Assembly: GCA_016490735.1 (NCBI GenBank)
Contig: JAEMWC010001606.1
Span: forward strand, 36,001 to 100,000
Reading direction: 5' to 3'
From: Pachyseris speciosa
Lineage: Eukaryota > Cnidaria > Anthozoa > Scleractinia > Pachyseridae
DNA length: 64,000 nucleotides
Position 1 is the stretch's first letter. Each line of letters opens with the position of its first letter. Positions 20,672 through 30,439 of this stretch are shown piece by piece. The position numbers were made by a program, and so were the translations under genes. The notes below the pieces were generated by a model, which worked only from the letters and a program-made list of their open reading frames with translations, was not told the DNA's origin and ran no database searches.

Positions 20672-20752
20672 GAGCCCAAGCATTAGCAGCCATGGACAGC
20701 TGTTTCGGCCTTGTTAGGCCTCATCAGCATGGCATAGCTAATGCTCAGGCTC
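20672..20752 (-). ncRNA. type I hammerhead ribozyme
   Basis: Same as 17560-17640 in all core positions: on the minus strand CTGATGA, GGCC-TAACAA-GGCC, GAAA, CAGCTGTC and the three-part stem I. A further half ribozyme (3' strand of stem I plus the start of stem III) lies at about 20926-20954, where the arm inverts. Confidence 0.9.
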
Positions 20753-21175
20753 AAGTACCCACATATCAATAAAACAAGCAATGAAATCGTAAAGCTTGTG
20801 GGATGTGGCTGGAGTGACAAGGATACTTCACAAATTAATGTGATCAAGTAAGCTGAAGCCACTCAAAAGGCACTAAGGCCACAAGGTAGCGGGCATTACC
20901 CCTTAAATCTACCAAAGCAAAGATTGAGCCCAAGCATTAGCAGCCATGGACAGCTTGGTAGATTTAAGGGGTAATGCCCGCTACCTTGTGGCCTTAGTGC
21001 CTTTTGAGTGGCTTCAGCTTACTTGATCACATTAATTTGTGAAGTATCCTTGTCACTCCAGCCACATCCCACAAGCTTTACGATTTCATTGCTTGTTTTA
21101 TTGATATGTGGGTACTTGAGCCTGAGCATTAGCTATGCCATGCTGATGAGACCTAACAAGGCCGAAACAGCTGTC

Positions 21176-22615
21176 GACGTCTTATAATTGGCTGTTTTTT
21201 GTTATTTTTGGATGCAAGTCCTAAGTACCCGCCGGGGGGAACGGCAATGCATCCATCCCAAAACGTTTTGCAGTGTCCAAGTAGTGCCGTAGTTCTCTTC
21301 CCTGAGGAAATCTACAAATCTGTTGGTTCGTCTGTGGTGCTACCACAATTGTTGCAAGCTGTGCCTGTAGAAAAGCTATGTGCTGTCCAGTTCCTGCGCA
21401 ATGGTGCGGTTCGTCTGTCCTTCGAACAGACCGCTAACTGTGATGATCTTGTTCTCCGTGGTGTCATGTACGGTGACACACCCTTACGTGTTGTCAGTGC
21501 TGATAAAAAGTCCCGCCTCGTGTATCTTCGGGATTGCCCGTCTGAGGTTTCTGACGATGCTGTGTCTCAGTTCTTCTCCACGTACGGGGAGGTGCTTTCT
21601 GTTCAAAGATCCAAGCATGCCGCCTTTCCCGTTCTCCTTGATGGGAACCGCGTGGTGAGAATGTCCTTGTCTCGAGACATCCCGTCTACTGTTAACGTCG
21701 CTGGCTTCGACTGCCGCGTGTGGTACGCTCGCCAGCCTCCGCAGTGCTCGATTTGTAGGAAGTCTGACCATCGAAACCGTGATTGCCCGCTTTCTGGTCT
21801 GTGTAGACGCTGTCGCCAACCTGGTCATCTTGCCAAGGAGTGTAAGCAGGCTTGGGGTTCAACCCGTTCCGCTGATTCTTCTCTGGAGGTTCCCCCAGAT
21901 GAACGTAAGGAAGTTCTTGTTTCTGGTTCTGTCGATCTTATAGATGAAAGCCCGGATTTTGTTCCCTCTGCGGATGAGGCTTCTTTCGATGAATGTGAAA
22001 TGGCTTCGGGGATGAGGAGGTTGTTGCCCAGGCTGAACCCTCTCCTCCTCCACGTCGTCCAAGTATTACAGCTTCTTCGTGTTTTTCTGTTGGTGTTTCT
22101 ACTTCTGTTGATGTTCCTGATGCTGGCGTTACTTCTGATGTTGCTCCTGGTGATATTCCTGACCCTTCCATTGCTGATTTTTCCGCTGCTGCTGTTGTAA
22201 CTTCTGAGTCTGTGGTCGCCGAGCCTCCGGTTGTTCCTGTCCCTAAGCCATCGCCGTCTATTTTCGTCCGTCTGAAAGCTGCTGCTGTTAAGGATATTCT
22301 CCTCCGCAAAACGCTTGAGCGTTATGGACATGTTATTACGGAGAAGCTTTTAATGCGTATTCCTCAGGATGTCCCTTTTGCTTCCGGTCAATATCTGGCT
22401 CATTTGACTACTCTTGCTGATGAGAGACTTGCTTATTTAAAGCGTATCGAGAAGAAATTTAAAGCTAATTCTACTAAGAGATGAACCTTGCCGTGTTTTT
22501 TCTTTGATATGGGTTGACTGATTGATGTATTTTTGAATTTTGCGTGCGGCTTTGTTTTCTTGTCTTTGTTTGTATTTTAATGTGTTTTTATCTGTGAATA
22601 AATTTTCTTATACAA
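21176..22615 (+). mobile_element. 1440-bp ORF1-only LINE-like element
   Basis: Bounded by a 14-bp target-site duplication (CCGAAACAGCTGTC). It contains one gag-like frame and a short 3' region ending GAATAAATTTTCTTATACAA, but no endonuclease or reverse transcriptase. This is the layout of a 'half LINE', comparable to HAL1 elements in mammals, which carry only ORF1. It must borrow the reverse transcriptase of another LINE. The 5' end starts about 70 bp before the first in-frame ATG. Confidence 0.75.
21249..22484 (+). pseudogene. LINE ORF1 (gag-like) with two CCHC zinc knuckles, one frameshift
   Basis: The first in-frame ATG is at 21249. An N-terminal part with an RRM-like pattern (LRNGAVRLSFEQTANCDD, then LVYLRDCPSEVSDDAVSQFF and GEVLSVQRS) is followed by two zinc knuckles: CSICRKSDHRNRDC and CRRCRQPGHLAKEC (about 21748-21845). 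After an acidic linker the frame shifts by one base around 21996-22025. The original frame then gives only a Leu-rich artefact to 22200. The shifted frame continues with PSPPPRRPSITAS, a Val/Pro/Ser-rich stretch and a charged C-terminus (LTTLADERLAYLKRIEKKF) to the stop at 22484. RRM plus CCHC is typical of ORF1 nucleic-acid chaperones in several LINE clades. Confidence 0.75.
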
Positions 22616-22770
22616 CCGAAACAGCTGTCCATGGCTGCTAATGCTTGGGCTCAATCTTTGCTTTGGTAGATTTAAGGGGTAATGCCCGCTACCTTGTGGC
22701 CTTAGTGCCTTTTGAGTGGCTTCAGCTTACTTGATCACATTAATTTGTGAAGTATCCTTATCAATTTTGA

Positions 22771-23238
22771 ACATTTTGGTCTGAAATAGGGTATGGTTTG
22801 TGCACTCTTGTCTTGAATTCGGTATGTTTTTTAGAAGAAGCTACTTCTTCATCTTTAGCCGATAAGACCATCAACAAAAGCCCTTCTTTTTAGTCTTTTA
22901 ATTATTTTTACGTCCACGGTGTACGTGAAATAGGTCTGAAATAAGGTATCAAATTTTTGGTCAGGTCTGAAATAGGGTAAGGGTTTCAGGAAGCGGGCCG
23001 CACACCCCCAACCAATTTTTCTGGGAGTACCCCCCCGGGTGTGCTTGCTAAAGGCTCCGTGAAGGCAAAATTAGGCTAATTTAGCAACAGAACGGGAACG
23101 TCATTTGAGGACGCGAGAACGCGCGGAAAGGACTGAACACAACTTCCGGTGCTCAATTTGCTGCTCTGCCATTGGTCAAGTCGGGTTTTAGATCTGCGCG
23201 CGCCGTTGTCAAGAAGTTCCCGTTGTCTTTGCTAAATC
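22771..23238. repeat. degenerate GGTCTGAAATAGGGTA repeats, then unassigned sequence
   Basis: The word GGTCTGAAATAGGGTA occurs near 20500, 22780 and 22965, with a variant (GGTCTGAAATAAGGTA) near 22932. It belongs to the sequence into which multimer B was inserted. The stretch 23040-23235 holds nothing I recognise. Confidence 0.5.
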
Positions 23239-23622
23239 AAGGATACTTCACAAATTAATGTGATCAAGTAAGCTGAAGCCACTCTAAAGGGCACTAAGGC
23301 CACAAGGTAGCGGGCATTACCCCTTAAATCTACCAAAACAAAGATTGAGCCCAAGCATTAGCAGCCATGGACAGCTGTTTCGGCATTGTTAGGCCTCATC
23401 AGCATGGCATAGCTAATGCTCAGGCTCAAGAACCCACATATCAATAAAACAAGCAATGAAATCGTAAAACTTGTGGGATGTGGCTGGAGTGACAAGGATA
23501 CTTCACAAATTAATGTGATCAAGTAAGCTGAAGCCACTCTAAAGGGCACTAAGGCCACAAGGTAGCGGGCATTACCCCTTAAATCTACTGGTAGATTTAA
23601 GGGGTAATGCCCGCTACCTTGA
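23239..23622 (-). mobile_element. hammerhead-ribozyme retroelement, copy D, truncated
   Basis: On the minus strand it ends at the family's common 3' end (plus-strand left edge AAGGATACTTCACAAATT). It contains one whole monomer and part of a second, then inverts at about 23588 (AAATCTACTGGTAGATTT) and stops at CCCGCTACCTTG. No clear target-site duplication. Its right edge abuts the broken coding frame at 23627. Confidence 0.8.
23347..23427 (-). ncRNA. type I hammerhead ribozyme, stem II variant
   Basis: On the minus strand: CTGATGA, stem II GGCC-TAACAA-TGCC (three pairs plus one mismatch), GAAA, CAGCTGTC, and the full stem I. The core is intact. Confidence 0.85.
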
Positions 23623-23626
23623 TCGT

Positions 23627-24386
23627 ACGTTCCAACTCAATCGTTTGACACTGTTTTGTTGACGATTCAGACTTGTGGTGTATTAAATTTATCTCTTCCC
23701 AAATCTTATGAAATTCATTCTGAATATATACAGGATTTAACAACACTGAGTCGCCATCAACTGAGATATCTTCTTGAGCACAGCACTCGTTGCTGTCAGC
23801 GACCACGGGTTCTGCTTCGTTCTCAGGTTCAGTCTCGGCTGTCGTTCTCTTCGGTGGTGAAAGGTCCACAGTAATTTCCTCAAGGCGAAGCCTAATCTCG
23901 CTACTAGCGCTGCCTTGAATCTGCAGCGTTTTAGTATTTAGATAAAAGTTGAAAGTCACATTGGATAATTTGAAAACGGCACATGAACCATTGCGCGATT
24001 CAGTCATTCCGCCATTAACACCATCATTGTCAGGCGCGGATCCAGGATTTTGAAAAGGGGGGTGAATTTTTGTAATAATGTAAAAGAACCAAAGCCTGGT
24101 TGAGGTGTTTGAGGATAAGAAAAAAAAAAAGAAAGAAAGAAGGGGGCTCAGAAAAAAAGGGGGGGGGGGTGAAAATTCACCCATTTCACCTCCCTGGATC
24201 CGCGCCTGCATTGTGTTCATTTGCACGAAGAAATTTATCTTCGATAAACTTTTCAAGATATTCAACCGAGCCACTCCAACTAAATCTTTTTTTGGTTGAA
24301 TTAAACGACAGAAATTGGTCAAGGTCGGGAGAATTTTCGCCTTGCTCAGGACTAGAAGACATATTCATCGCTGCCATGTGCTCCAC
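23627..24386 (-). pseudogene. broken minus-strand coding fragment interrupted by a MITE
   Basis: From an ATG at 24386 the frame reads MEHMAAMNMSSSPEQGENS..., then KRFSWSGSVEYLEKFIEDKF and RANEHNA, and is then cut by a 178-bp MITE. Beyond the MITE it continues in another frame with GGMTESRNGSCAVFKLSNVT, LNTKTLQIQGSASSEI, an acidic stretch and FHKIWEEINLIHHKSES, ending at 23627 against hammerhead repeat D. The MITE plus its target duplication (184 bp) is not a multiple of three, which explains the frame change. I do not know the family. The layout (small N-terminal nucleic-acid-binding-like domain plus acidic linker) could be the start of a transposon or host protein. Confidence 0.5.
24031..24208. 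mobile_element. 178-bp MITE (CAGGCGCGGATCCAGG ends)
   Basis: The ends CAGGCGCGGATCCAGG and CCTGGATCCGCGCCTG are inverted. The 6-bp target duplication CATTGT lies at 24025-24030 and 24209-24214. The interior has facing A/C-rich tracts and a G-run. Confidence 0.85.
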
Positions 24387-24659
24387 TCCGATAGTATGTA
24401 TTGGTAGCCCGCGTCAGTGGCAGGCGTTGAAAGTGGACGAAGGAGGAAAAGAATCGTAAAGGTTTCGTAAAATCTATTTGAAGTCCGTTGTCCGGTTTGA
24501 TCGATTTTCTTTTTGTCAATTTTTGAAAAAGTATTGCTTTCTTTTCGGTCTCTGCCCGGACGTCTATCCGTAAATCCCCTGAGGAAAGAATTGCTTTCTG
24601 ATGAAAGAAAGAACCGTTTTTCTGTTCTATCTCTCCTCGGACGTCTATCCGTGAATTCA

Positions 24660-25110
24660 ACAACAACAACAACAACAACAACAACATCTTTATTGTACCT
24701 TGAATTTTCTTTGATACAAAATTATATAAGTTAATACATAAGAAAAGGTACGGACCCTCAGAAATAACTATTAAGAGTTAAAAATGCCTGGAGGTCAATA
24801 ATTGCAGGATATAAAAATAAATTAGTGAAATGGATCAGAGGTACAGTACACTCAAGAAATAGAGCAAAACACGCACAGAGAACATACACTACACACAGAA
24901 GACACAGGCATAAACACAAAACACACACACAAAACACCCACAGTATTAGAAAATAATTATATACATCATATAAATAAGCAAGATTATTGATTAGAAGCAA
25001 AGAAAATAGCATGTGAGTAAAAGATGTCTTAATAATCATTCCCCTGATGTAAGATTCCGCTTTGTTGAAAAGTTCCAAAATAGAGGAAAAGTGAAAAGAA
25101 ACACTCTCGA
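24660..25110 (-). repeat. likely LINE 3' end on the minus strand, (CAA)n tail
   Basis: On the minus strand the sequence ends TACAATAAAGATGTTGTTG..., with AATAAAG directly before (TTG)n. That is the same arrangement as the LINE end at 62305-62340. The body has no coding sequence. Confidence 0.5.
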
Positions 25111-25610
25111 ATAAATTAGTTTGCTTTTAGGTGTAAGTAAAGTTATTTATTTTATTTATTTGTTTCACTAATACAGTTTTACTCCATTTCATTGTGACTC
25201 AAAACCCTATGTTATCTTTTATTCTAAATCAGCCAGAGACGACGGAGAAACCAGACAGGAAATGACAGGAATGACTAAAGAAACTGAAAACCCGAGTTTT
25301 GCACTGTGGCGTGCGAAAAAGACTGCTTAGCGAGGGCTAAAACAACGACTACGTAAGCATCCCAATCTCGTACCCAGAGTCCTCAGGCGACTAACCGCTG
25401 GCCAAAGAGCCTGAGGACTCAGTAAAGTCATTTTCATCTTCTTTCGAATCATGTTTTCTCCTTCTAAAATACAACGCGACTGAACTCGTACCGCGTCGCA
25501 GAACGAAGTGAAAAACTCGACGTCATAAAGACAAATTTGAACGCGTTTACCTTGTGCGCGCTCAGTTGACGAAATATGACGAATTTATTCCAAATGAATG
25601 TTGGGTTTTT

Positions 25611-25708
25611 CTAGCCTCCCATGCAGTCGTTTTTAGGGGACTCGTATTTCACCTCCTCCCCAGGAGGTGAAATACGAGTCCCCTAAAAACGACTGCGTGG
25701 GAGGCTAG
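25611..25708. mobile_element. 98-bp perfect-looking hairpin MITE
   Basis: CTAGCCTCCCA at left and TGGGAGGCTAG at right. Pairing continues to the centre at CACCTCCTCCCCAGGAGGTG with few mismatches. The CTAGCCTCC-type end also occurs at 28252-28311. Confidence 0.8.
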
Positions 25709-25842
25709 GTTTTTCAGAATTTTTAAAACTGATCAAGAAGAGCAAAAATAAACTGAAATTAAGCAAAGTCCCATTTAGTCAGAAATTAGTCATAACCAAC
25801 CATCTCCTATTCAGATTTTATACAGTGAGTAGCTAACCATGA

Positions 25843-25870
25843 CTGATGAACGGGTTATTCCCGAAACGTC
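25843..25870 (+). ncRNA. hammerhead-like core, different family
   Basis: CTGATGA, then AC, GGG-TTATT-CCC as stem II, GAAA, and CGTC with a stem III of two pairs and no loop. Stem I partners are weak (TAAC..TGA against TGACTGTTA). The motif is followed by GTGTAATAAATGAG. It resembles the minimal hammerheads reported in Penelope-like elements, but no Penelope coding sequence is next to it. Confidence 0.45.
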
Positions 25871-27133
25871 TGACTGTTATTGTAATGTGTAATAAATGAG
25901 CAGGAGTGATTTTTCAATCGGATGTAAAATTTAGCCGTGTCTTCATCAGATATAAAGACACTTTGCATTTCCTTTATGAATTATTAATGCATTTTTCAAT
26001 ACAGTTTCTCAGCACTCCGACACAACAAAATTTCATTTATCATCATTTAACTCGAAAGTTGATTAACTTAATTCAGGATTAGCGCTACCTTAGGTTTCAG
26101 TTTTTTAACTCTTGAGTGAAAGTTTCTTTTGCTGCTTTTTGTTTTTCAGGATTCGCGCCCTCTAATCTAAAATTTTGCAGAATATCAGCGTTGAACAACA
26201 TGTTTGGATAGAGAAATGAAGTCCTTGATTAATTTTTAATATTGGATTTACGTTAATCGGCTTTCGAACATCCGGGCCCTGATCGAGATGATAGTCACGG
26301 TCGTCATGGTGAAGGAAACGTTCGCGATTAACGATTAACCTACCCTAACGTTCACGATTAACGATAACGGTTACCACAGTGATAACGAAAACGATAACGT
26401 TAACGATAATTTAACGCGGTAATGATAAGTGTATTTTCTCACGTTGTGGAATGCACGCTTATTATGGTGCTAGTTCGGTTGTGTTGGTTCTCACAGTGAT
26501 CAAGACATTTTAAAATTTACTTGTGGGAAGATGTACTAGCGGAAAGTTTAGGCATAGATATTCCCGTTAAAAGGAATCTGTATAGGTTTCGCTGTAAGAC
26601 ACGGGATTTTCCTGGTACAGGTTTGAGTAAAGTCTAGAAAGTTCATCCAAAATTGCTTTGGGGTTTGTTGATGGCACTTGATCCTTTATGAAAATTTTCC
26701 GTATAATGGCACTTTTTCTTCCTCTTGAATTTTCTAAATGCAAAAAAATATTTGTTGCTTTTTTCTCCTTCTTCGCACCATTTAGCTCTCGAGCGAACTA
26801 TTGCTCCTTTAGTAATCTACTCATACAACAAATCATATTCCGTTTTCAAAATCTCTAATTCTTCATCATTTTCAGTTGACGGGTCTTCGTCATATAGTTC
26901 TTGACAATGTTGTAGGTTTTTCTCTAACTCTGACAACTTCACTCTCCTTTCTTTTGCGGCTTTTCCTTGCTATAAGATATAGAATCTTGCCTTATTTTAC
27001 ATTTAAAGAGATCCTAAAGCAATCTTGGATAAGTTACGTCTTTGAGTCATATGTGCTAGTCATCATTTGGCTGTGTGACCGCGTGATGCGGTTCCAGTCA
27101 AAAGCCCACATTTCACCCTTGCTCACCATAGAG

Positions 27134-27225
27134 TCTCCAGTAGCTCAGTGGTTAGAGCGTCCGTCTAGATCGCGGAGGGTCGTGGGTTCAAATCCCATCT
27201 GGAACTCGGATTTTTTTTCCGAGTT
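27134..27225 (+). tRNA. tRNA-like Pol III unit, anticodon-position AGA, probably pseudogene
   Basis: The cloverleaf is recognisable. The D-arm is GCTCAGTGGTTAGAGC. The anticodon arm is TCCGT-CTAGATC-GCGGA (AGA at positions 34-36). There is a 5-base variable loop, and the T-arm is GTGGG-TTCAAAT-CCCAT. The acceptor pairs 5 of 7 (TCTCCAG with CTGGAAC). A T8 run at 27210-27217 could end Pol III transcription. An AGA anticodon means Ser, but tRNA-Ser has a long variable arm, which is absent here. A tRNA-derived repeat or pseudogene is therefore more likely than a working tRNA. Confidence 0.5.
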
Positions 27226-27884
27226 TCCATTTGATGTTATATGCATTTCTATCATGTTGACTTTATAATCAATGAAGAATGATCCTCGCAGTTGTGAACG
27301 CAATTTATGCAATTGCGAAATGAAGCCTGAAAAAAAAAAAATATTCAGGACTCAAAAAAATAACAACGATAACATCGCTGTTAACAGCGTTCGTCAGCTC
27401 GTGAAGTTTCTTCCCTTCCTCTTTTCCTCCCATCCCCTTTCTTGTCTCCTTGCGGGTTGAGAATAACAACGACGGTCTTCTCGCAGGTCAGAAGTGCATG
27501 TACACGAGGGGAGTATTTGTGATTAGGTATATCAGTACTGATAGCAGGTTTTCGGCATCTCCCTTTACATTTCCGTCAATTTTCTTTAGTTTTTGCTATT
27601 ATTTGCTATACGGTACATTACAACACAAAACGCTCATGTTGTCTATAAGTCCAGTTTGCTATTTGTGTTATTTTGATTCAATGGGATAATCAAATAATTT
27701 TAATGGCGAAATTTTAATTTGGGGTTAAGCTGAAACAATTTTAATTTTGTTGTAATTTTCTATCGCATAAATTTTATATTCTACTAGATATTTGGATAAT
27801 TGGCAAATGTCTTGCCCTCTTCAGATATAGAGCCGGTGTGTTCACTAGACGTCAGGGCGGCTATGTTGGAGGAGAAAGTAAAAT

Positions 27885-28106
27885 GCGTTTGCGTTGGTTT
27901 GGCATTGCTTTGCTCTGTGATTTTAACCAATGAGAAGCTGAACCAAAACCAATCGCGACTTCCACGCTCGTATTTTCCCGCGCTTTTCGCCAGTTACGTG
28001 TAATTACTTCGAATTCTGATTGGCTCAATACACTGTTTCAGTCTGTTGTGATTGGCTGGAGTAATTGCTTTGGTTTTGGTTTTACGACACTCAATTGAAA
28101 ACTGCT
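27885..28106 (-). mobile_element. MITE of the CGACACTCAATTGAAA family, truncated
   Basis: Shares CCAATGAGAAGC...AACCAAAACCAAT, TGTAATTACTTCG.ATTCTGATTGGCTCA and the end TTTACGACACTCAATTGAAA with the complete copy at 48017-48292. Its right part (from 28051) is also the left edge of the 3.3-kb tandem duplication. Confidence 0.7.
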
Positions 28107-28251
28107 ATAATGCAAATTCTCTCTTTTGTTTCAGTAAACCAATATGGCTGGGGGTCACGTGAGCGAACACTCCCTGCATGTGCTAGTGAAGCGATCAATA
28201 TACGAAGTGCCCATTCTTGATTCTCGTCTGCCGTCTGCGTTGGATTATATT

Positions 28252-28311
28252 TAGCCTCCTTCGCAGACGCTTCTGCGTGACTTGCCAAAAGAGCGTCTGC
28301 GAAGGAGGCTA
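28252..28311. repeat. TAGCCTCCTTCGCAGACGC hairpin
   Basis: TAGCCTCCTTCGCAGACGC faces GCGTCTGCGAAGGAGGCTA across a short spacer. Copy 2 is at 31555-31615 with one change in the left arm. Confidence 0.85.
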
Positions 28312-28699
28312 GATGATATTCAGTGTGAAAATGACTTTTTCTCGTTTCACTGTATATTTATATAAAATATCACATTGCAATTCTTAATGCATTTTCTATG
28401 GCACATTTGTACTTAAACGCGCCTTCGCTCATGTGCGATATGTGGATAAATAAAATTACTTACTTTACTTACTTACTTAGTAAGCAGAGAACAGTGATGA
28501 CGGTAGTATTAACGATACGATTATTTTAACGGGCTCTACCTCGGTGTAAAAACCTGTGAAACTCACGAATGACGTAGCGAACTCGTTCGATCTTCGGAGA
28601 AGGCAAATTCTTTACTTATGTGTCCGAGTTTTAATCAGATATAGAATTTCAGGAACTGATACACCAGAGAGATAAACTTAGCATTCTATACTGTGATAT

Positions 28700-28954
28700 G
28701 AGGCCTTCCAAGGGGTGGTCTGGTGTCTGGTGTCGCTTTGTCGCTCGTTCATAACTCTCGGTATGTCGCTTGTTTCGTTAGGGACAGATGTAGCTGTCGC
28801 ATAGAAAACAAAGAGGAATGGAAAGTGAATTGTCGCTGTCGCAAACTGTCGCACTTTTTCTGTCAATTTCTGTCGGTTGTTGTTGTTTTTGGAGAGGATT
28901 GTCGCCTGTTTTCAGAGCCATGTCGCTTGTCGCTTCTACCCCTTGGAAGGCCTC
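28700..28954 (+). mobile_element. GGCCTTCC MITE in duplication copy 1
   Basis: Ends GAGGCCTTCC and GGAAGGCCTC. The 6-bp target duplication TGATAT is at 28694-28699 and 28955-28960. The interior differs from the equivalent MITE in copy 2. Confidence 0.85.
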
Positions 28955-29511
28955 TGATATGACAGAAGCAAAATTGCAAAAACAAACTTCACAAAGAAGA
29001 TCAGACGCTACAAAGTCTAATTTTCACAGTTTAACTCACATGGAAGCCAATAACCTGAATAACATTCGAGTCTTGAAATTGAGACATCTGCTTCTGTCGC
29101 TAAGTAATAAAACCATTTACTTTACTGCGCTTCTCAATTAGAAAACTCGGACACAAACTTTGATTTTCCCAATTCTAACTTTTAAGTTTAGCAGACTAAA
29201 ATATCACCGTAAATCGGGATCAGCCTATAAAACGACAATCCTGATGTAATTCCATCATCCACCAAGATCCCTGCCAAATTTTAGCGGAATCGAGCATCAA
29301 AATACAGCAATTTGAACTGGCTTGAAAATGGAACACCTACCCTAAGATTTGCCTCAGCAATTTATTCATCGGCAAGTGTCCTGTGCGACCTTAACACAGA
29401 CGAAAACAAAATCTTCCAATCAGTTTCTTCCTGGCCATTTTGCGAACTTCATTTGGAAACCGTTTGATTCAATAGTTCACTAAGGACAAGGAATAAAATC
29501 AATTATCTTAA

Positions 29512-29895
29512 CCCCGGCTACACGTTGTAACATTGTTAGAAGAACACGTCCCAACGTTGTTGTAAGAACGCTTTTAACAATGTTGGATACGCATATAACA
29601 TTGTTGGAAACACGTCGCTTCGGGAGTCTGACTTCAACAATTTTCACCTCTGCTATTAGACTCTCGGATTGGACACTGAGCCCTTAACTCTAAATGGTCT
29701 TTGCAATACAACATTGTTGAAAGGGCGGCTACACGCCTCAACATTTGTTGTATGTTGGATAAAATGTTTGATCGAAATCAAAACATTCTTCCAACAAAAA
29801 ATGTTGAACAAACGTCATCAAACATGCATGCTACACGTTCTAACATTGTTCATCCAACAAATGTTTTATAACAATGTTTGAACGTGTAGCCGGGG
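29512..29895. mobile_element. MITE with CCCCGGCTACACGTT ends
   Basis: CCCCGGCTACACGTT at left and AACGTGTAGCCGGGG at right. The interior is rich in AACATTGTT words in both directions. The equivalent copy is at 32819-33180, which lacks about 25 bp near its left end. Confidence 0.8.
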
Positions 29896-30439
29896 CTTTA
29901 GAACGGCTTGTTTCGCTTCAATGATGAAACAGGTGAAATATTCGGCCTCTGAAGCGTCGCCTTATCGTAGACTGTTGACAACACCGTGCTTTACAGACTG
30001 ATTGTGATTTGAGTTTATAATTTCTTCAATATGAAAAACAACAACAACAACAAGCAAAAGAAAACAAACCAACGGTGTACCGTCGCTGTTCATGTTTGTT
30101 CATAGTGGGTCCGCCATCTTGAATCCGCTTGCCCTTGAAGAGAGGCCCTGGGGACAACACGGCTGTCACATGAAAGAATGCAAAATAGTGGGTGTATGTC
30201 GCATAATAATTACTCGGGATACTGTAAGTATACCGAGTTATAAAATGTGTCAGATTTCAGTCTTTTTTTTTTTTTTTTCTGTGCAGCAAAATGCACAATA
30301 CAATTACGTTCCGGTGTTTGGATTGGCCAATGCACAATAGCAGGCACGTGGCGGTGTGTTTATTGGTTAAAGCAAACCACATAGTCCAAAGGTCGAAAGG
30401 CTAACATCACGCGACGGTTGTTTACAAGTTATGCAAATT

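Larger units (their letters stand above)
21118..22651 (+). pseudogene. hammerhead ribozyme split by a LINE-derived insertion
   Basis: The 5' part (21118-21175) has stem I, CTGATGA, stem II (GACC/GGCC, one weakened pair) and GAAACAGCTGTC. The 3' strand of stem I resumes at 22630. The intruder is flanked by CCGAAACAGCTGTC (21162-21175 and 22616-22629), duplicated from the ribozyme itself. The primary transcript could fold only with a 1.4-kb loop. Confidence 0.85.
20526..22758. mobile_element. hammerhead-ribozyme retroelement, inverted multimer B, with a nested insertion
   Basis: Flanked by the 12-bp direct repeat TATCAATTTTGA (20514-20525 and 22759-22770). The left arm (20526-20954) holds minus-strand monomers: one complete and one ending in mid-ribozyme at CATGGACAG. 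The arm then turns into plus-strand units (from 20955) that end at GTGAAGTATCCT. The plus-strand ribozyme is cut by a 1440-bp insertion at 21176-22615. Without that insertion the multimer is about 0.8 kb, like copy A. Confidence 0.85.
25111..27130. other. intergenic, short hairpins and simple repeats only
   Basis: Contains a GAGTCCTCAGGC/GCCTGAGGACTC hairpin (about 25375-25415), the palindrome at 25611, a hammerhead-like motif at 25843 and an AACGAT-rich stretch (26320-26420). No coding exon recognised. Confidence 0.45.

Noticed and set aside
22009..22200. Leucine-rich tail of the 21199-22200 open frame
   Set aside because: It is the wrong frame after a one-base shift. The neighbouring frame continues the Pro/Val/Ser-rich protein to 22484, so the Leu run is an artefact.
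17419..23622. CRISPR array or bacterial repeat system
   Set aside because: The repeats are 254-bp monomers in inverted arms with ribozyme pairing, in a spliced eukaryotic context. There are no short direct repeats with unique spacers.
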